Positions 23,839 through 33,366 of a stretch of DNA of 64,000 bases are shown here, one piece after another. The notes under the pieces were generated by a model, which saw only the letters and a list, made by a program, of their open reading frames with translations, made no database searches and was not told where the DNA came from. Within the stretch, counting starts at the first letter, position 1, and each line of letters begins with the position of its first letter. Where the stretch lies: positions 868,001 through 932,000 of the forward strand of contig NZ_CP022529.1 in the NCBI RefSeq assembly GCF_002237595.1, in the 5' to 3' direction. The translations under genes and the position numbers were made by a program. The DNA is from Labrenzia sp. VG12. Its GTDB lineage: Bacteria > Pseudomonadota > Alphaproteobacteria > Rhizobiales > Stappiaceae.

Positions 23839-26604
23839 GTGACTTTCTGGCGGGCGGTCTTTGAAAAGCGTGTCTTCAACGCTGCCTTGATCTCAATCTG
23901 CGTGATTGCGGTCGTGGCAATGCTGCGTCTGACCGGATTGGGTACCACGCTCGACAGATTTCTTTGGGAAACCCGTTTTCTCGCCAGCGAACGTTCTGTC
24001 TCGGGCGACATCGTTGTCGTTGATATTGATGCCAAGAGCCTGGATGAACTCGGGGTCTGGCCGCTGCCACGCCGGTTGTTTGCCGAAATGACAGACAAGC
24101 TGGTGGCCGACGGTGCGCGTGACATCGTCTTTGATGTCGATTTCAGTGCTAATTCCAATCCCGAAGATGATGCTTTGCTGGCCGCTGCCTTTGAGCGCGC
24201 AGGCAATGTCAGTCTTGCCGTGTTTCGCCAGTCCGCATCTGTCGACCTGAATGCCGGTGAGGTTGTCAATCAGCCTATCCAGCAACTGCTGGACACGGCC
24301 TGGCCGGTAGTCGTGATGGTTCCAATGGAACGGGACAGCCGGATCTGGCGCAATCTCTATGGCTTTGAAATCGATGGAACCGCGGAACTGTCTGCGGCCG
24401 CCTATCTCGGCGATCACACAGGCAGCACGGAGGGTGCTTTCTGGCTCGACTACAGTATCGGGATTGACAAGCTTGACCGTGTCTCCCTGATCGACGTGCT
24501 GCAGGGCGCCTTTCCCTCAGGACAATTCCTGGACAAGAAAGTTGTCGTCGGCGCGAGCGCGCAGGAACTTCGGGACCTCTTTCCCGTTCCGGTCTACGGC
24601 ATGTTGCCGGGCAGTATCATTCAGGCGCTTGGCGGGGAAACCCTGCTGCAGGGCAGGGCGCTTGAACAGAGGGGCGAAGCGCTTGTCGTTGGCGTTGCCG
24701 TTCTTATCGTTTTTCTGATGTTTCTCACCAGGGCGGATGGCTGGTTTATCAAGCTGAGCATCCTGGCCCTCACGGCGCTTGCCATCGAGCTGATTGCCTT
24801 CGGGCTGCAAAAGTCCGCTCCGCTGATGGTCCCGACAGCAAGCGCCCATTTTGTGTTGCTCGTGGCAGCCGCGGGGATCGTCTTTCGGGAACTTGGCTTC
24901 TACAAGCTGCTGTCCCACCTGGCGACGATCCGACGCCGGAACAGCGAGCGCATGCTGGGCCTGGTCTTTGACGACAGCTTTGACGCGATCGTCGTGTTAC
25001 AGGACGACGGCAAGATATCCGCCGCCAGCCAGATGGCGCGTGATTTATTCCAGACCGATGCATTGCTTGGAAAACAGGCCAGAAATGTCCTGCCGCCGGA
25101 GCTTGTCGAGGAGGCTCTCTCGGTGCTGGCTACCCAGACCACAAAGAGGCCGGTGCCAAAGGTCCTGACGCTGCTGCATAATGACGGTGCACGGCGCTAC
25201 ATTGAATATGTCGTAACGCGATCCGAGCGCTCTGTTGCCAGTCCTGGCAACTCAAAAAAAGTGGCAACCAAGGCGGTCGCCTGCCTGACATGCAGAGACG
25301 TGACGGAAGAGAGAGAGGCCGTGGAACGGCTTGCCTTTCTGGCTCGTTTTGACCCAAGTACCGGCCTCAGCAACCGCAACGGTTTTGAGGAGAAACTCGA
25401 CACGGCACTGCAGACGGCGCGCGGATCCGGTCATGAAGTCTGCGTCATTCAGGTTGCGGTCACCAATCTGGATCAGATCGTTGCATCGCTCGGCTTTTCC
25501 TATGGAGATCAGGTGCGAAAGGCGATCTCATCACGCTTGAAGAACCATCTGGCACAGAAGGCCGAGTGGGCGACGTTGTCCCCCGAGGTGTTTGCGGGCG
25601 TGTTTGTCTGTCAGCAGGGCCAGGACCTTGCGATGATCGAGACGCTCAAGGACGTTGTCGGCGAAGACTACAAGGTTGAGGGCGCTCGAATCTCGGTGCA
25701 GTTGAAATTCGGTTACATCGTCTCGGACGGAGACATGTCACCGGAAGGTCTGTTGAGGAAGTCTGGCAATGCACTGGCCAAAGTGCGGCGCGACCACCAG
25801 GGTCAAACGCTCGGCTTTCAGCCAGAAATGGACGCAGCCCTGCAGCGGCGCCGTACACTCGAAACCGAGCTGTTCAAGGCGATTGTGCGCGACGAGCTGC
25901 ACATGGTCTATCAGCCGCTTGTTAATCTGGACGATCAATCCATCTTTGGTGTGGAGGCCTTGCTGCGCTGGGACCACCGGGAACTCGGGCCGATCTCTCC
26001 GGCCGAGTTTGTCCCGATCGCCGAGGAAAACGGATATATCGTGGAACTCGGCGCCTGGGCCTTGAACCGCGGCATGAAAGAAGCGTTATCCTGGTCAAGT
26101 CCGCTCAGACTGTCTGTCAACATCTCGGCGATTCAACTCAGCCGCGGGAACCTGGTGGCTTCCGTGAAAGAGGCACTGGATCGCACGGGTTTTCCGGCGG
26201 ATCGTCTGGATCTGGAAATCACAGAGTCCTTGTTCATTGATGACAGTCTCGACCTCGACTACCACATGAATGCCCTCAAGGCGCTCGGCTGCAGCTTTTC
26301 TCTCGACGACTTCGGCACCGGCTATTCGTCATTGAGCTATATTCCGAAATATCCGTTTTCCAAGATCAAGCTCGACCGGACCTTCGTGCGCCAATCGATC
26401 TCCAGCGAACAGGACATTGCCGTTATCGAGTCCGTCCTGCATTTGGCCAAAGGGTACCGGATGTCAGTGGTCGTGGAAGGGATTGAAACGCCTGACCAGG
26501 CGTCCAAGCTGCAGGAGCTGGGCTGCGAATACGGTCAGGGCTTCCTGTTCGGCAGGCCGATGAGCGCCATCAACCTGGCAACGCTGCTGATCAACGCGGC
26601 CTGA
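23839..26604 (+). CDS. CHASE2 - PAS-like - degenerate GGDEF - EAL c-di-GMP protein
   Basis: A 921-residue membrane protein. A short N-terminal helix precedes the periplasmic CHASE2 domain (about 35-270; VVVDIDAKSLDELGVWPLPR). Three membrane helices span about 278-345, a PAS-like region about 365-480, a GGDEF-type domain about 495-650, and an EAL domain about 675-915. The GGDEF signature is replaced by SPEVF (581-585), so cyclase activity is not expected. EAL catalytic residues are intact: EAL at 706-708, SVNIS, EITES, DDFGTGYSS, KLDRTF, EGIET, QGFLFG. Predicted to hydrolyse c-di-GMP in response to an envelope signal. GTG start. Confidence 0.9.
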   Translation: MTFWRAVFEKRVFNAALISICVIAVVAMLRLTGLGTTLDRFLWETRFLASERSVSGDIVVVDIDAKSLDELGVWPLPRRLFAEMTDKLVADGARDIVFDVDFSANSNPEDDALLAAAFERAGNVSLAVFRQSASVDLNAGEVVNQPIQQLLDTAWPVVVMVPMERDSRIWRNLYGFEIDGTAELSAAAYLGDHTGSTEGAFWLDYSIGIDKLDRVSLIDVLQGAFPSGQFLDKKVVVGASAQELRDLFPVPVYGMLPGSIIQALGGETLLQGRALEQRGEALVVGVAVLIVFLMFLTRADGWFIKLSILALTALAIELIAFGLQKSAPLMVPTASAHFVLLVAAAGIVFRELGFYKLLSHLATIRRRNSERMLGLVFDDSFDAIVVLQDDGKISAASQMARDLFQTDALLGKQARNVLPPELVEEALSVLATQTTKRPVPKVLTLLHNDGARRYIEYVVTRSERSVASPGNSKKVATKAVACLTCRDVTEEREAVERLAFLARFDPSTGLSNRNGFEEKLDTALQTARGSGHEVCVIQVAVTNLDQIVASLGFSYGDQVRKAISSRLKNHLAQKAEWATLSPEVFAGVFVCQQGQDLAMIETLKDVVGEDYKVEGARISVQLKFGYIVSDGDMSPEGLLRKSGNALAKVRRDHQGQTLGFQPEMDAALQRRRTLETELFKAIVRDELHMVYQPLVNLDDQSIFGVEALLRWDHRELGPISPAEFVPIAEENGYIVELGAWALNRGMKEALSWSSPLRLSVNISAIQLSRGNLVASVKEALDRTGFPADRLDLEITESLFIDDSLDLDYHMNALKALGCSFSLDDFGTGYSSLSYIPKYPFSKIKLDRTFVRQSISSEQDIAVIESVLHLAKGYRMSVVVEGIETPDQASKLQELGCEYGQGFLFGRPMSAINLATLLINAA

Positions 26605-26731
26605 TTGGAAACACTCCGTAACGCCCATCAGACGTTTTCGGCAGTCGCGTCGGCTTGGACCAAGTGAGGATGTTGCTTGCACCGGCAGCGGCTCAGACGA
26701 TCAGGTCAAGCCGCGCTGCCGGAGACGTTGA

Positions 26732-28189
26732 TCAGAGCCCCAGGCCGCCGATACAGCTGTATTTGACGTTCAGATAATCGTCGAGACCGTATTTCGAACC
26801 TTCATTGCCCATGCCGCTGTCTTTGACGCCACCAAAAGGGGCGACTTCAGTGGTGATGACGCCTTCATTCACCCCGACCAGGCCATAGTGCAGCTGTTCC
26901 ATCACGCGGAATGTGCGGCCGAGGTCCTGGGCATAGAAATAGCAGGCAAGGCCGTATTCCGTGTCATTGGCCAGCTGGATGGCTTCCTCCTCGGTGTCGA
27001 ATTTGAAGAGGGCTGCCAGCGGACCGAAGGTTTCCTCATGTGCCACTTTCATGTCGGAGGTGGCGCCCGTGATCAGGGTAGGCTCGTAGAAGGAACCCGG
27101 CGCATCCGGACGCTGGCCGCCTGCCACCAGCTCACCGCCCTTGGCAAGGGCATCCTGGACGTGATCTGCAACCTTTTCGACCGCGGCTTCGTTGATCAGC
27201 GGACCCTGGGTGGTGCCGGCCGCAAGGCCGTCGCCAACCTTGAGCTGGGCGGCCATGGCGGCCTTCAGCTTGTCGGCAAAGGCATCGTATACCCCGGCCT
27301 GGACGTAGAGGCGGTTGGCGCAGACACAGGTCTGACCGGAATTGCGAAACTTGCTGGCGATCGCACCTTCCACCGCACGGTCCAGATCGGCGTCGTCGAA
27401 CACGATGAACGGTGCGTTGCCGCCCAGCTCCATCGAGATCTTTTTCATGTTCTTGCCTGCATTGGCTGCCAGCAACTTGCCGACACGGGTCGACCCGGTG
27501 AAGGTGAGCTTGCGCAGGGCCGGGTTTTCGCACATTTCCTCGCCGATGGCAGGCGCGTCACCTGTAAGGATGTTTATGACACCGGCCGGCAGGCCGGCCT
27601 TTTCGGCCATCACGCCATAGATCAGAGCGGAATAGGGCGTGAACTCAGCCGGTTTCAGGACCATCGTGCAGCCCGCAGCAAGCGCTGCGCCGAGCTTGCG
27701 CGCGATCATGGAATTGGGAAAATTCCAGGGTGTGATCGAACCGACAACACCGACAGGCTCCTTCGTCACCAGGATGCGGCGATCGGCCCAGGGCGAGGGG
27801 ATGGTGTCGCCATAGATACGCTTGCCCTCTTCGGCAAAGAAGCGGATGTATTTGACGCCGAGCGCGATTTCGCCCTTGGCCTCTGCAAGGGGCTTGCCCA
27901 TCTCCGTGGTCAGCAACACGGCCAGGTCGTCGATCTGGTCCATGATGGCGTCGCACAGCTTGTGCATGAGATTGGCGCGGGCCTCGGCGGTCAGTGCTTT
28001 CCAGGCAGGCAGGGCGGCAGAAGCTGCCTCGATTGCCCGGGCCGTTTCCGGACGGCCGCAATAAGGGATCGTGCCGATGGTCTCGCCCGTTGCCGGATTG
28101 GACACGCCAATCGTCTGGCCGCTATCGGCGTCCTGCCAGGCGCCACCGATAAAGACTTGTTCCTTCAACAAAGACGTATTCAAAGACAT
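26732..28189 (-). CDS. gabD: Succinate-semialdehyde dehydrogenase
   Basis: A 485-residue aldehyde dehydrogenase, GabD-like over its whole length. NAD(P) and substrate motifs: ITPWNFPNSMIARKLGAAL, FTGSTRVGKLL, the general base Glu in SMELGGNAPFIVFDDADLD, and the nucleophile Cys in FRNSGQTCVCANRLYVQ, the second Cys being the SSADH-typical extra residue. C-terminus ends in APFGGVKDSGMGNEGSKYGLDDYL. It oxidises succinic semialdehyde to succinate, the last step of GABA use. No gabT or regulator is adjacent. Confidence 0.93.
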   Translation of the reverse strand: MSLNTSLLKEQVFIGGAWQDADSGQTIGVSNPATGETIGTIPYCGRPETARAIEAASAALPAWKALTAEARANLMHKLCDAIMDQIDDLAVLLTTEMGKPLAEAKGEIALGVKYIRFFAEEGKRIYGDTIPSPWADRRILVTKEPVGVVGSITPWNFPNSMIARKLGAALAAGCTMVLKPAEFTPYSALIYGVMAEKAGLPAGVINILTGDAPAIGEEMCENPALRKLTFTGSTRVGKLLAANAGKNMKKISMELGGNAPFIVFDDADLDRAVEGAIASKFRNSGQTCVCANRLYVQAGVYDAFADKLKAAMAAQLKVGDGLAAGTTQGPLINEAAVEKVADHVQDALAKGGELVAGGQRPDAPGSFYEPTLITGATSDMKVAHEETFGPLAALFKFDTEEEAIQLANDTEYGLACYFYAQDLGRTFRVMEQLHYGLVGVNEGVITTEVAPFGGVKDSGMGNEGSKYGLDDYLNVKYSCIGGLGL

Positions 28190-28346
28190 GGAGACTTCCC
28201 GATCCGTGTGACTTGACCGGATAGTGATAGGGGGCGGACAAAGGCTCTGGCAAGCGCTTTTGAAGCGGAACGGTTCCGAAGGCCCTGATATGTGTCAGGG
28301 CTTGTGCGGGCGCACCGCGCTCAAGAGATCAATGCGCTCAAACCGC

Positions 28347-28373
28347 AAAAGCCGGCGTCTTGCGACGTCGGCT
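28347..28373 (-). terminator. Probable terminator of the XRE regulator gene
   Basis: Stem GCCGGCGTC / GACGTCGGC with one mismatch and a 4-base loop (28351-28359 and 28364-28372 approximately), with AAAA to the left that reads as TTTT on the minus strand. Located about 60 bp past the regulator stop. Confidence 0.65.
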
Positions 28374-28430
28374 GAAGCCTTAAGGTTCCGGACTTGGGTC
28401 GGGCCGTTTCCCGGAAGGGTGCCGGTCGGC

Positions 28431-28784
28431 TCAGGCGCCTTCGAGGCGCTCCTGAAGCGAGGCGATTTCATCCGCGAGCGCCTGGGCCTGCCGCTGAACG
28501 CGGTCAAGCGCAACACGCATGCTGTCAATGTCGGACGCTGCGGGCACATCGGCAGCCGGTGGTGTGCCGCGACCGACGAGCAGCCAGGTCGGGCTCACAT
28601 TCAGGACGCCGGCCAGCAGCACAAGCTTGTTGGAGCGCGGTTCGGACCGGTCGCTTTCCCAGCTGTGAAGCGTGGATGTCTTGATGCCGAGACGCCGGGC
28701 CAGCTGCGCCGTGGAAAGACCGGAAGCGTCGCGTGCCTTGCAGATCCGCTCACCCAGTGTGTAGTCGCTGCTGCTGGTGGACAT
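28431..28784 (-). CDS. XRE-family HTH regulator
   Basis: A 117-residue protein. The helix-turn-helix covers about residues 10-65: LGERICKARDASGLSTAQLA, RRLGIKTSTLHSWESDRSEP, then NKLVLLAGVLNVSPTWLLVG. The C-terminal 35 residues (MRVALDRVQRQAQALADEI and on) look like a coiled coil for dimerisation. ATG 28784 has GGGAG 7 bases upstream; an in-frame ATG near 28877 would add 31 residues and has no good site. Target genes unknown. Own terminator, so monocistronic. Confidence 0.9.
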   Translation of the reverse strand: MSTSSSDYTLGERICKARDASGLSTAQLARRLGIKTSTLHSWESDRSEPRSNKLVLLAGVLNVSPTWLLVGRGTPPAADVPAASDIDSMRVALDRVQRQAQALADEIASLQERLEGA

Positions 28785-29014
28785 GATGTCACTCCCGTTT
28801 TTTCCGGCCGACTCCGCCGCCAGATAAACGGTCTGCTCCGGATGGGACGGAGAGTTTCTTTTGAATATTTGGTTCATGGCGCGCACACTGGCACGTCTCA
28901 TGTGTGCACCGCAACCGTCCAAGGCGAATTTGTCGCAATGACGCAGGCCTGCGGCGTGTTCTCGCAAATTGCCTGTCAAAATTGCCGTGCTGCAGTCGAG
29001 GGCAGCAGGCGATT

Positions 29015-32000
29015 CTAGTATTCGCGCTCGAAAAAGATGCCTGCTTTTGAGGACCCGTCGGCCCCCACTTCACCGCGCACTTTCAGACCGCGATCAAGAT
29101 CGATATCCACCTTCACACGGCTGGAGCCACTGCCGGTTCCCTGTTCGACCCCGACATAGATGTTGTCATTGATGTATTTGCCGACGGCGACAGACGGACC
29201 ATCCTCACCGTCGGTATTGATGTCGATCGCATCGAGCCCGAGCGACTTCCGGATCGAGGCGAGGGGGCCACTGTCGCTGCCGCCGGTCAGGGTGGCGATT
29301 GCGGCCGCGAGCCGGGCAACCTGCGTTGCCGACAGATTGCCGACGCTCTTGCCGAACAGGAGCAGCGCGAGCACCTCGTCCTGAGGCAATTCGGGAGAGG
29401 AAGTGAAGGCGATCTGCGGGTCGTCGGCCTCGCCGCTCACCGTGACCGTGATGGTGGTGTCGCTGACCGTCGTGGAAGCGGCAAAATCGAGGAGCGGTGT
29501 CAGTGAGCCTTCAAACGTGGCGCTGCCGCGCGAGAACACCAGACGACGGGTTAGAATATCGAGCTGACCCCGCTTCAGGCTGAAAGCGCCAACCGCCTGG
29601 GGGGAAGCCGTGGTGCCGACGATCTTCAGATTGCCTTGCAGTTCGGCGTCAAGACCACGGCCGCGAATGAAGATGCGGCCCGGGGCCGACAACAGGATGT
29701 CCAGGCGTGGCGGGATCGTTTTCTGCTGCGTCTGCCGTTGCTGGGTATCGCCTCCAAGCTCGGCAACCTGCTGACGCACCGCCTTGGACGCGTTGACGTG
29801 CCGAACTTCGACAGGCGGGATTGCGCCGGGCAAATACTCCGGAATGGAGACATCTGCCTTGTTGATGGTAACCGTGCCGCCGATCAGGGCCGATGAAGAG
29901 GTCGACGCGAGCGGTCCAGAGATTTTCAGATCGGCATCCACTTCCGCGCTCACCAGCCCGGGGTCGATGTAGCGGCCCTTGTTCAGCTTGATCGAGAGAT
30001 CCGTCGGAAAACCGTTTTTCATGCCGACTGTACCACCGGCCGACAGGGTTCCGCCGGTTGCCAACTCGCCGGTGATCCCGTTGAGCGAGGCCTGATCCTG
30101 TGTGACAGCAGCCGTACCGCCGATGTTCTGAACGGTCAGTCCGGTCGACAGGCTGGTGACCCTGAGGCCGGCCGGTGTCGCGGTGATCTGGTAGGCGGGT
30201 GCTTTTGCGGATCCGCCAACGGTTCCTTTCAGGGCAATCGCGCCCTCCGCCCGAATGCCCGCCTCCAGAAGAGGCCGCCGAAGGGCCGCCGTCGGGATCG
30301 TGCCGTCCAGTGTCAGGGCCAGGGCATTGGGCTGTTGCAGCCCGACAGTGCCGGAGGCGGAGAGGTTCAGCCCGTTCGGGTCGCTGACCTTGCTTGTCTG
30401 GGAAATCTGGTTGTCCTTCAGATCTCCGGAACTGGTCAGGCTGAGCGCTGCCAGGCCATTGTTCCGCAATTCGCTTGCCGTGAGCCCCGTACCGGTGATC
30501 GACCAGGTTGCCTGCGGTGCGGAGGCGCTGCCGGTTGCCGTGATATTGCCAGAGAGAGAGCCGCCGAGCCCGAGCGACGGCGCAAAGGCGTTGGCAAGGT
30601 TCAGTGGTACTGATTTCAACTCGGCTTTCAGGTCCAGTTGTTCGCCGGCCTGGCCGGAGAGGGACAGGGAACCGTCACCGAGTTGAAGGTCGAGCGGCGC
30701 GATCGTGGCGGTGCCCTCGGTATAGGCAATCGTGGTTGGTGCCGTCAGTTTGCTGGCCAGGCCCTGGTAGCGCATGGCAAGTTCTGAAAGCGCGAGCAGA
30801 TAGCCGCCGTCATCCGGTTGGCTGACCCTTGCTTGTAGCGCGAGCCCGTCCTTGCCGCTGCTATCAAGATCTATCCTGGCGCCGATTGACGTGCCGCCAT
30901 TGTCCGGCCGGGCTTGCAGGTTGACACTGTGTACGGGCGTGGCGTCGGTCAGCAGATCGTTGATTTCGATATCGGCCGACACTGTTTCGGGGGCATAGGG
31001 CGCCGCCAGATTAGCCTTCATTTTCAGGCTGCCCAGGCTCAGCGAAGGCACATCAATTCCGCTGCCTGTGATGTCGAGTGCAAGTTGCTTGCGCTCAGGA
31101 TCTGCCGAGATAGTTCCATTCAAGCGGCCGCTGATGTCCGTCAACAGGAGCGGGGAGAGCGAAGCCAGGTCCGGCGCGTCGATCTTCAGATCGCCCTTGA
31201 GCGTCTCGACCGGGCGGTTGAGGTCAGCGAAGGTCAATGCGCCGGAGACCGTGTTTCCGGCAAGTTTCACTGACAGGGGGCTGAGCTCCGCGCCACCGTC
31301 CTTGCTGACCAGTTCCACATCAACCGCTATCGCTTGCTCGTTCAGCGCGGCTGCCCCCTTGAGCCTAGCCGAGGGGGTCGAGCGATTTGCAACGGCATCG
31401 GCCGAGAATGTCAGATTGTCGAGGGGCGTTCCTGCCAGGAGGATCTGTTTGGAGGCGGCGGTCGCCTTTACCTCAAGAGCCTCGATGGGCCCTGAGGTTG
31501 TCGCGTCAAGTTCCAGACTGCCGGCAAGTTGGCTGTCTGCCTTTGACAGGTCGGCGAGGCTTGCCGTCAGCGCGGAGGTCAGGTTGCCATCGGCAAAGTG
31601 AGCCTTCCCGGAAACGTTCAGCTGATCGTTGCCAATTGCGAGATTTTCCAGATTGATATCGCTTGTGCCACTCAGGTCCAGCGTCAGGTCCGTGCGGGTT
31701 TCACCGGCCAGCAAGGCATCCGCCTGCGGAACGGCAACAGAGACATCCTTGCTGATCAGGGACGCGGTGGCTGTTCCCGTCAATTGGCTGGGATCCAAGT
31801 CGGCTGTGAATTGTCCGGCGATGCCGCCGCCAAGGTCTCTTCCTGCCAGTTCGGACAAGATCGCCAGGTCAGGAACAGAAATGCGTCCCTTGCCGCTGAA
31901 TTTGTCAGGCGACAGGGTCGTGTCGGTCAAGGTGAGGGTCGTGGCCGAAGACGTGACTGCGAGTTCCGACAGGTGAACGTCCTGCGTTCCAGAGCTGATT

Positions 32001-33361
32001 GATCCGCTGCCGGTAACGGAAAGCGGACCGGACAGCGCTGCTGTCTGCTGCGTTAGTCCATCCAGTCCCGTGACGTCGAGCGTCAGGGCAAAAGGGGACG
32101 TCAATGCTCCGGAGCTGAAATCCGCGCCATTGCCGGAGACCTTCAGCTGGACCCTGTCCGTGCGCAGTTCTGTCGTCTGAAAAGAGGCAAGTTCTAGATC
32201 GGCTGCCCAGTCGGCGGCACCTTGTGTGCCGGAGACGTTGATCTGGCTGGTCACCGGTCCAAAGGCAATGCGGCGATCGCCGACGTCAAGCGCAATCAGT
32301 GCCCCGCCACCCGCATTGACGGACAGACCGGCGGTGACATCCATCTTGTCATTCGCGAGATCAGCCTTTGCATCGAGGGCGAGCGTCTGGGTCCGGGCGG
32401 AAAGATTGGCCGCAAGCGGCGCAAAATCCGACGAAAACCGCGCTGTGCCGGTGAGGTCCGTCGTGCCGAGCACGAAGGCCTGGGCGGCGGGTGGGGCCAG
32501 GTCGGCAAGAAGGCCATCAAGATCGAAGCTGAGATGGCGCTCCGAAGCGGTTTCCTGCAGGCTGGCGGAGCCTGTAACCGTGGATTTGCCATCAAGCGCG
32601 ACGCTCAGGTCGGCAGCCCAGTCGGTGAGCGGCCCGCTGCCCTTCAATAGGAGGTCCAGGGCAGGCAAATCCGGCACATCAAGCAGGCGTGCGGCCAACC
32701 CGCCACGTGGTTCGGAGATGGAAACATCGAATTGCAGGGTTTCGGCCGACGGTTCGAACCGGGCCTTGGCGGTCAATCCTGCGTCGATCCCGTCCACCCG
32801 GCGAACATCGAGATCCGCTGTGACAAGTGCCGGGTCGAGCGCAAACGCCCCTGAGCCGGAGGCTGTCAGGGAGACGGGCGCGCCCAACAAGTCCTCGCCA
32901 AGGTTGATTTCTTGAAGCGACAGCCGCTCAAGCGACACGTTGACCGGCAGGGACACTCCGCTCGTTCCTTCTGCACCCGGCGTCGCGGACGTGTCGGTGT
33001 TCTCGGGCAGCTGGGGAGGCCGCGCCAGGTCGATCTGGCGGGCGCTGAGAACGGTTATGTCCAGGTCACCGGACAGGAGCCGCAGCGGCCTCCAGTCGAA
33101 CGCGATCGTCTGTGCGGACAGCCAGATGCCCTTTTTGTCCGAAATGTCCAGGCTTTCAATCGAGGCGTCGAGACCAAAGCTGACATAGAGCCCCTCAATC
33201 CTGACCGACTGCTCTGGTGTGGAGGCAAGTGAACTGGCAATTCCGGATACCAGATCGCGTCCGGACTGCACCTGCAGCGCGCCGATGACAAGCAACGGCA
33301 CGGCAATCGCAATTGCGATCAGGAATCCGAAGATCCGCAAGGACAGATTGATAAAACGCAT
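29015..33361 (-). CDS. tamB: Translocation and assembly module subunit TamB
   Basis: A 1448-residue envelope-spanning protein. An N-terminal membrane anchor (LRIFGFLIAIAIAVPLLVIG) is followed by over a thousand residues of repeated beta-strand sequence rich in Asp, Ser, Gly and Leu, then the conserved DUF490/TamB domain at the C-terminus (KRGQLDILTRRLVFSRGSAT, PQIAFTSSPELPQDEVLALL, LFGKSVGNLSATQVARLA). TamB bridges inner and outer membrane with TamA, helping outer-membrane assembly and phospholipid transport. It starts 5 bp after tamA, same operon. Confidence 0.95.
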   Translation of the reverse strand: MRFINLSLRIFGFLIAIAIAVPLLVIGALQVQSGRDLVSGIASSLASTPEQSVRIEGLYVSFGLDASIESLDISDKKGIWLSAQTIAFDWRPLRLLSGDLDITVLSARQIDLARPPQLPENTDTSATPGAEGTSGVSLPVNVSLERLSLQEINLGEDLLGAPVSLTASGSGAFALDPALVTADLDVRRVDGIDAGLTAKARFEPSAETLQFDVSISEPRGGLAARLLDVPDLPALDLLLKGSGPLTDWAADLSVALDGKSTVTGSASLQETASERHLSFDLDGLLADLAPPAAQAFVLGTTDLTGTARFSSDFAPLAANLSARTQTLALDAKADLANDKMDVTAGLSVNAGGGALIALDVGDRRIAFGPVTSQINVSGTQGAADWAADLELASFQTTELRTDRVQLKVSGNGADFSSGALTSPFALTLDVTGLDGLTQQTAALSGPLSVTGSGSISSGTQDVHLSELAVTSSATTLTLTDTTLSPDKFSGKGRISVPDLAILSELAGRDLGGGIAGQFTADLDPSQLTGTATASLISKDVSVAVPQADALLAGETRTDLTLDLSGTSDINLENLAIGNDQLNVSGKAHFADGNLTSALTASLADLSKADSQLAGSLELDATTSGPIEALEVKATAASKQILLAGTPLDNLTFSADAVANRSTPSARLKGAAALNEQAIAVDVELVSKDGGAELSPLSVKLAGNTVSGALTFADLNRPVETLKGDLKIDAPDLASLSPLLLTDISGRLNGTISADPERKQLALDITGSGIDVPSLSLGSLKMKANLAAPYAPETVSADIEINDLLTDATPVHSVNLQARPDNGGTSIGARIDLDSSGKDGLALQARVSQPDDGGYLLALSELAMRYQGLASKLTAPTTIAYTEGTATIAPLDLQLGDGSLSLSGQAGEQLDLKAELKSVPLNLANAFAPSLGLGGSLSGNITATGSASAPQATWSITGTGLTASELRNNGLAALSLTSSGDLKDNQISQTSKVSDPNGLNLSASGTVGLQQPNALALTLDGTIPTAALRRPLLEAGIRAEGAIALKGTVGGSAKAPAYQITATPAGLRVTSLSTGLTVQNIGGTAAVTQDQASLNGITGELATGGTLSAGGTVGMKNGFPTDLSIKLNKGRYIDPGLVSAEVDADLKISGPLASTSSSALIGGTVTINKADVSIPEYLPGAIPPVEVRHVNASKAVRQQVAELGGDTQQRQTQQKTIPPRLDILLSAPGRIFIRGRGLDAELQGNLKIVGTTASPQAVGAFSLKRGQLDILTRRLVFSRGSATFEGSLTPLLDFAASTTVSDTTITVTVSGEADDPQIAFTSSPELPQDEVLALLLFGKSVGNLSATQVARLAAAIATLTGGSDSGPLASIRKSLGLDAIDINTDGEDGPSVAVGKYINDNIYVGVEQGTGSGSSRVKVDIDLDRGLKVRGEVGADGSSKAGIFFEREY

Positions 33362-33366
33362 CTGCG

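Noticed and set aside
26682..26722. Inverted repeat CCGGCAGC / GCTGCCGG between the CHASE2 gene and gabD
   Set aside because: The 25-base loop and lack of a T tract make it a poor terminator; may be chance.
26888..28216. Plus-strand 442-codon frame opposite gabD
   Set aside because: Shadow of the aldehyde dehydrogenase; no motifs and no ribosome site.
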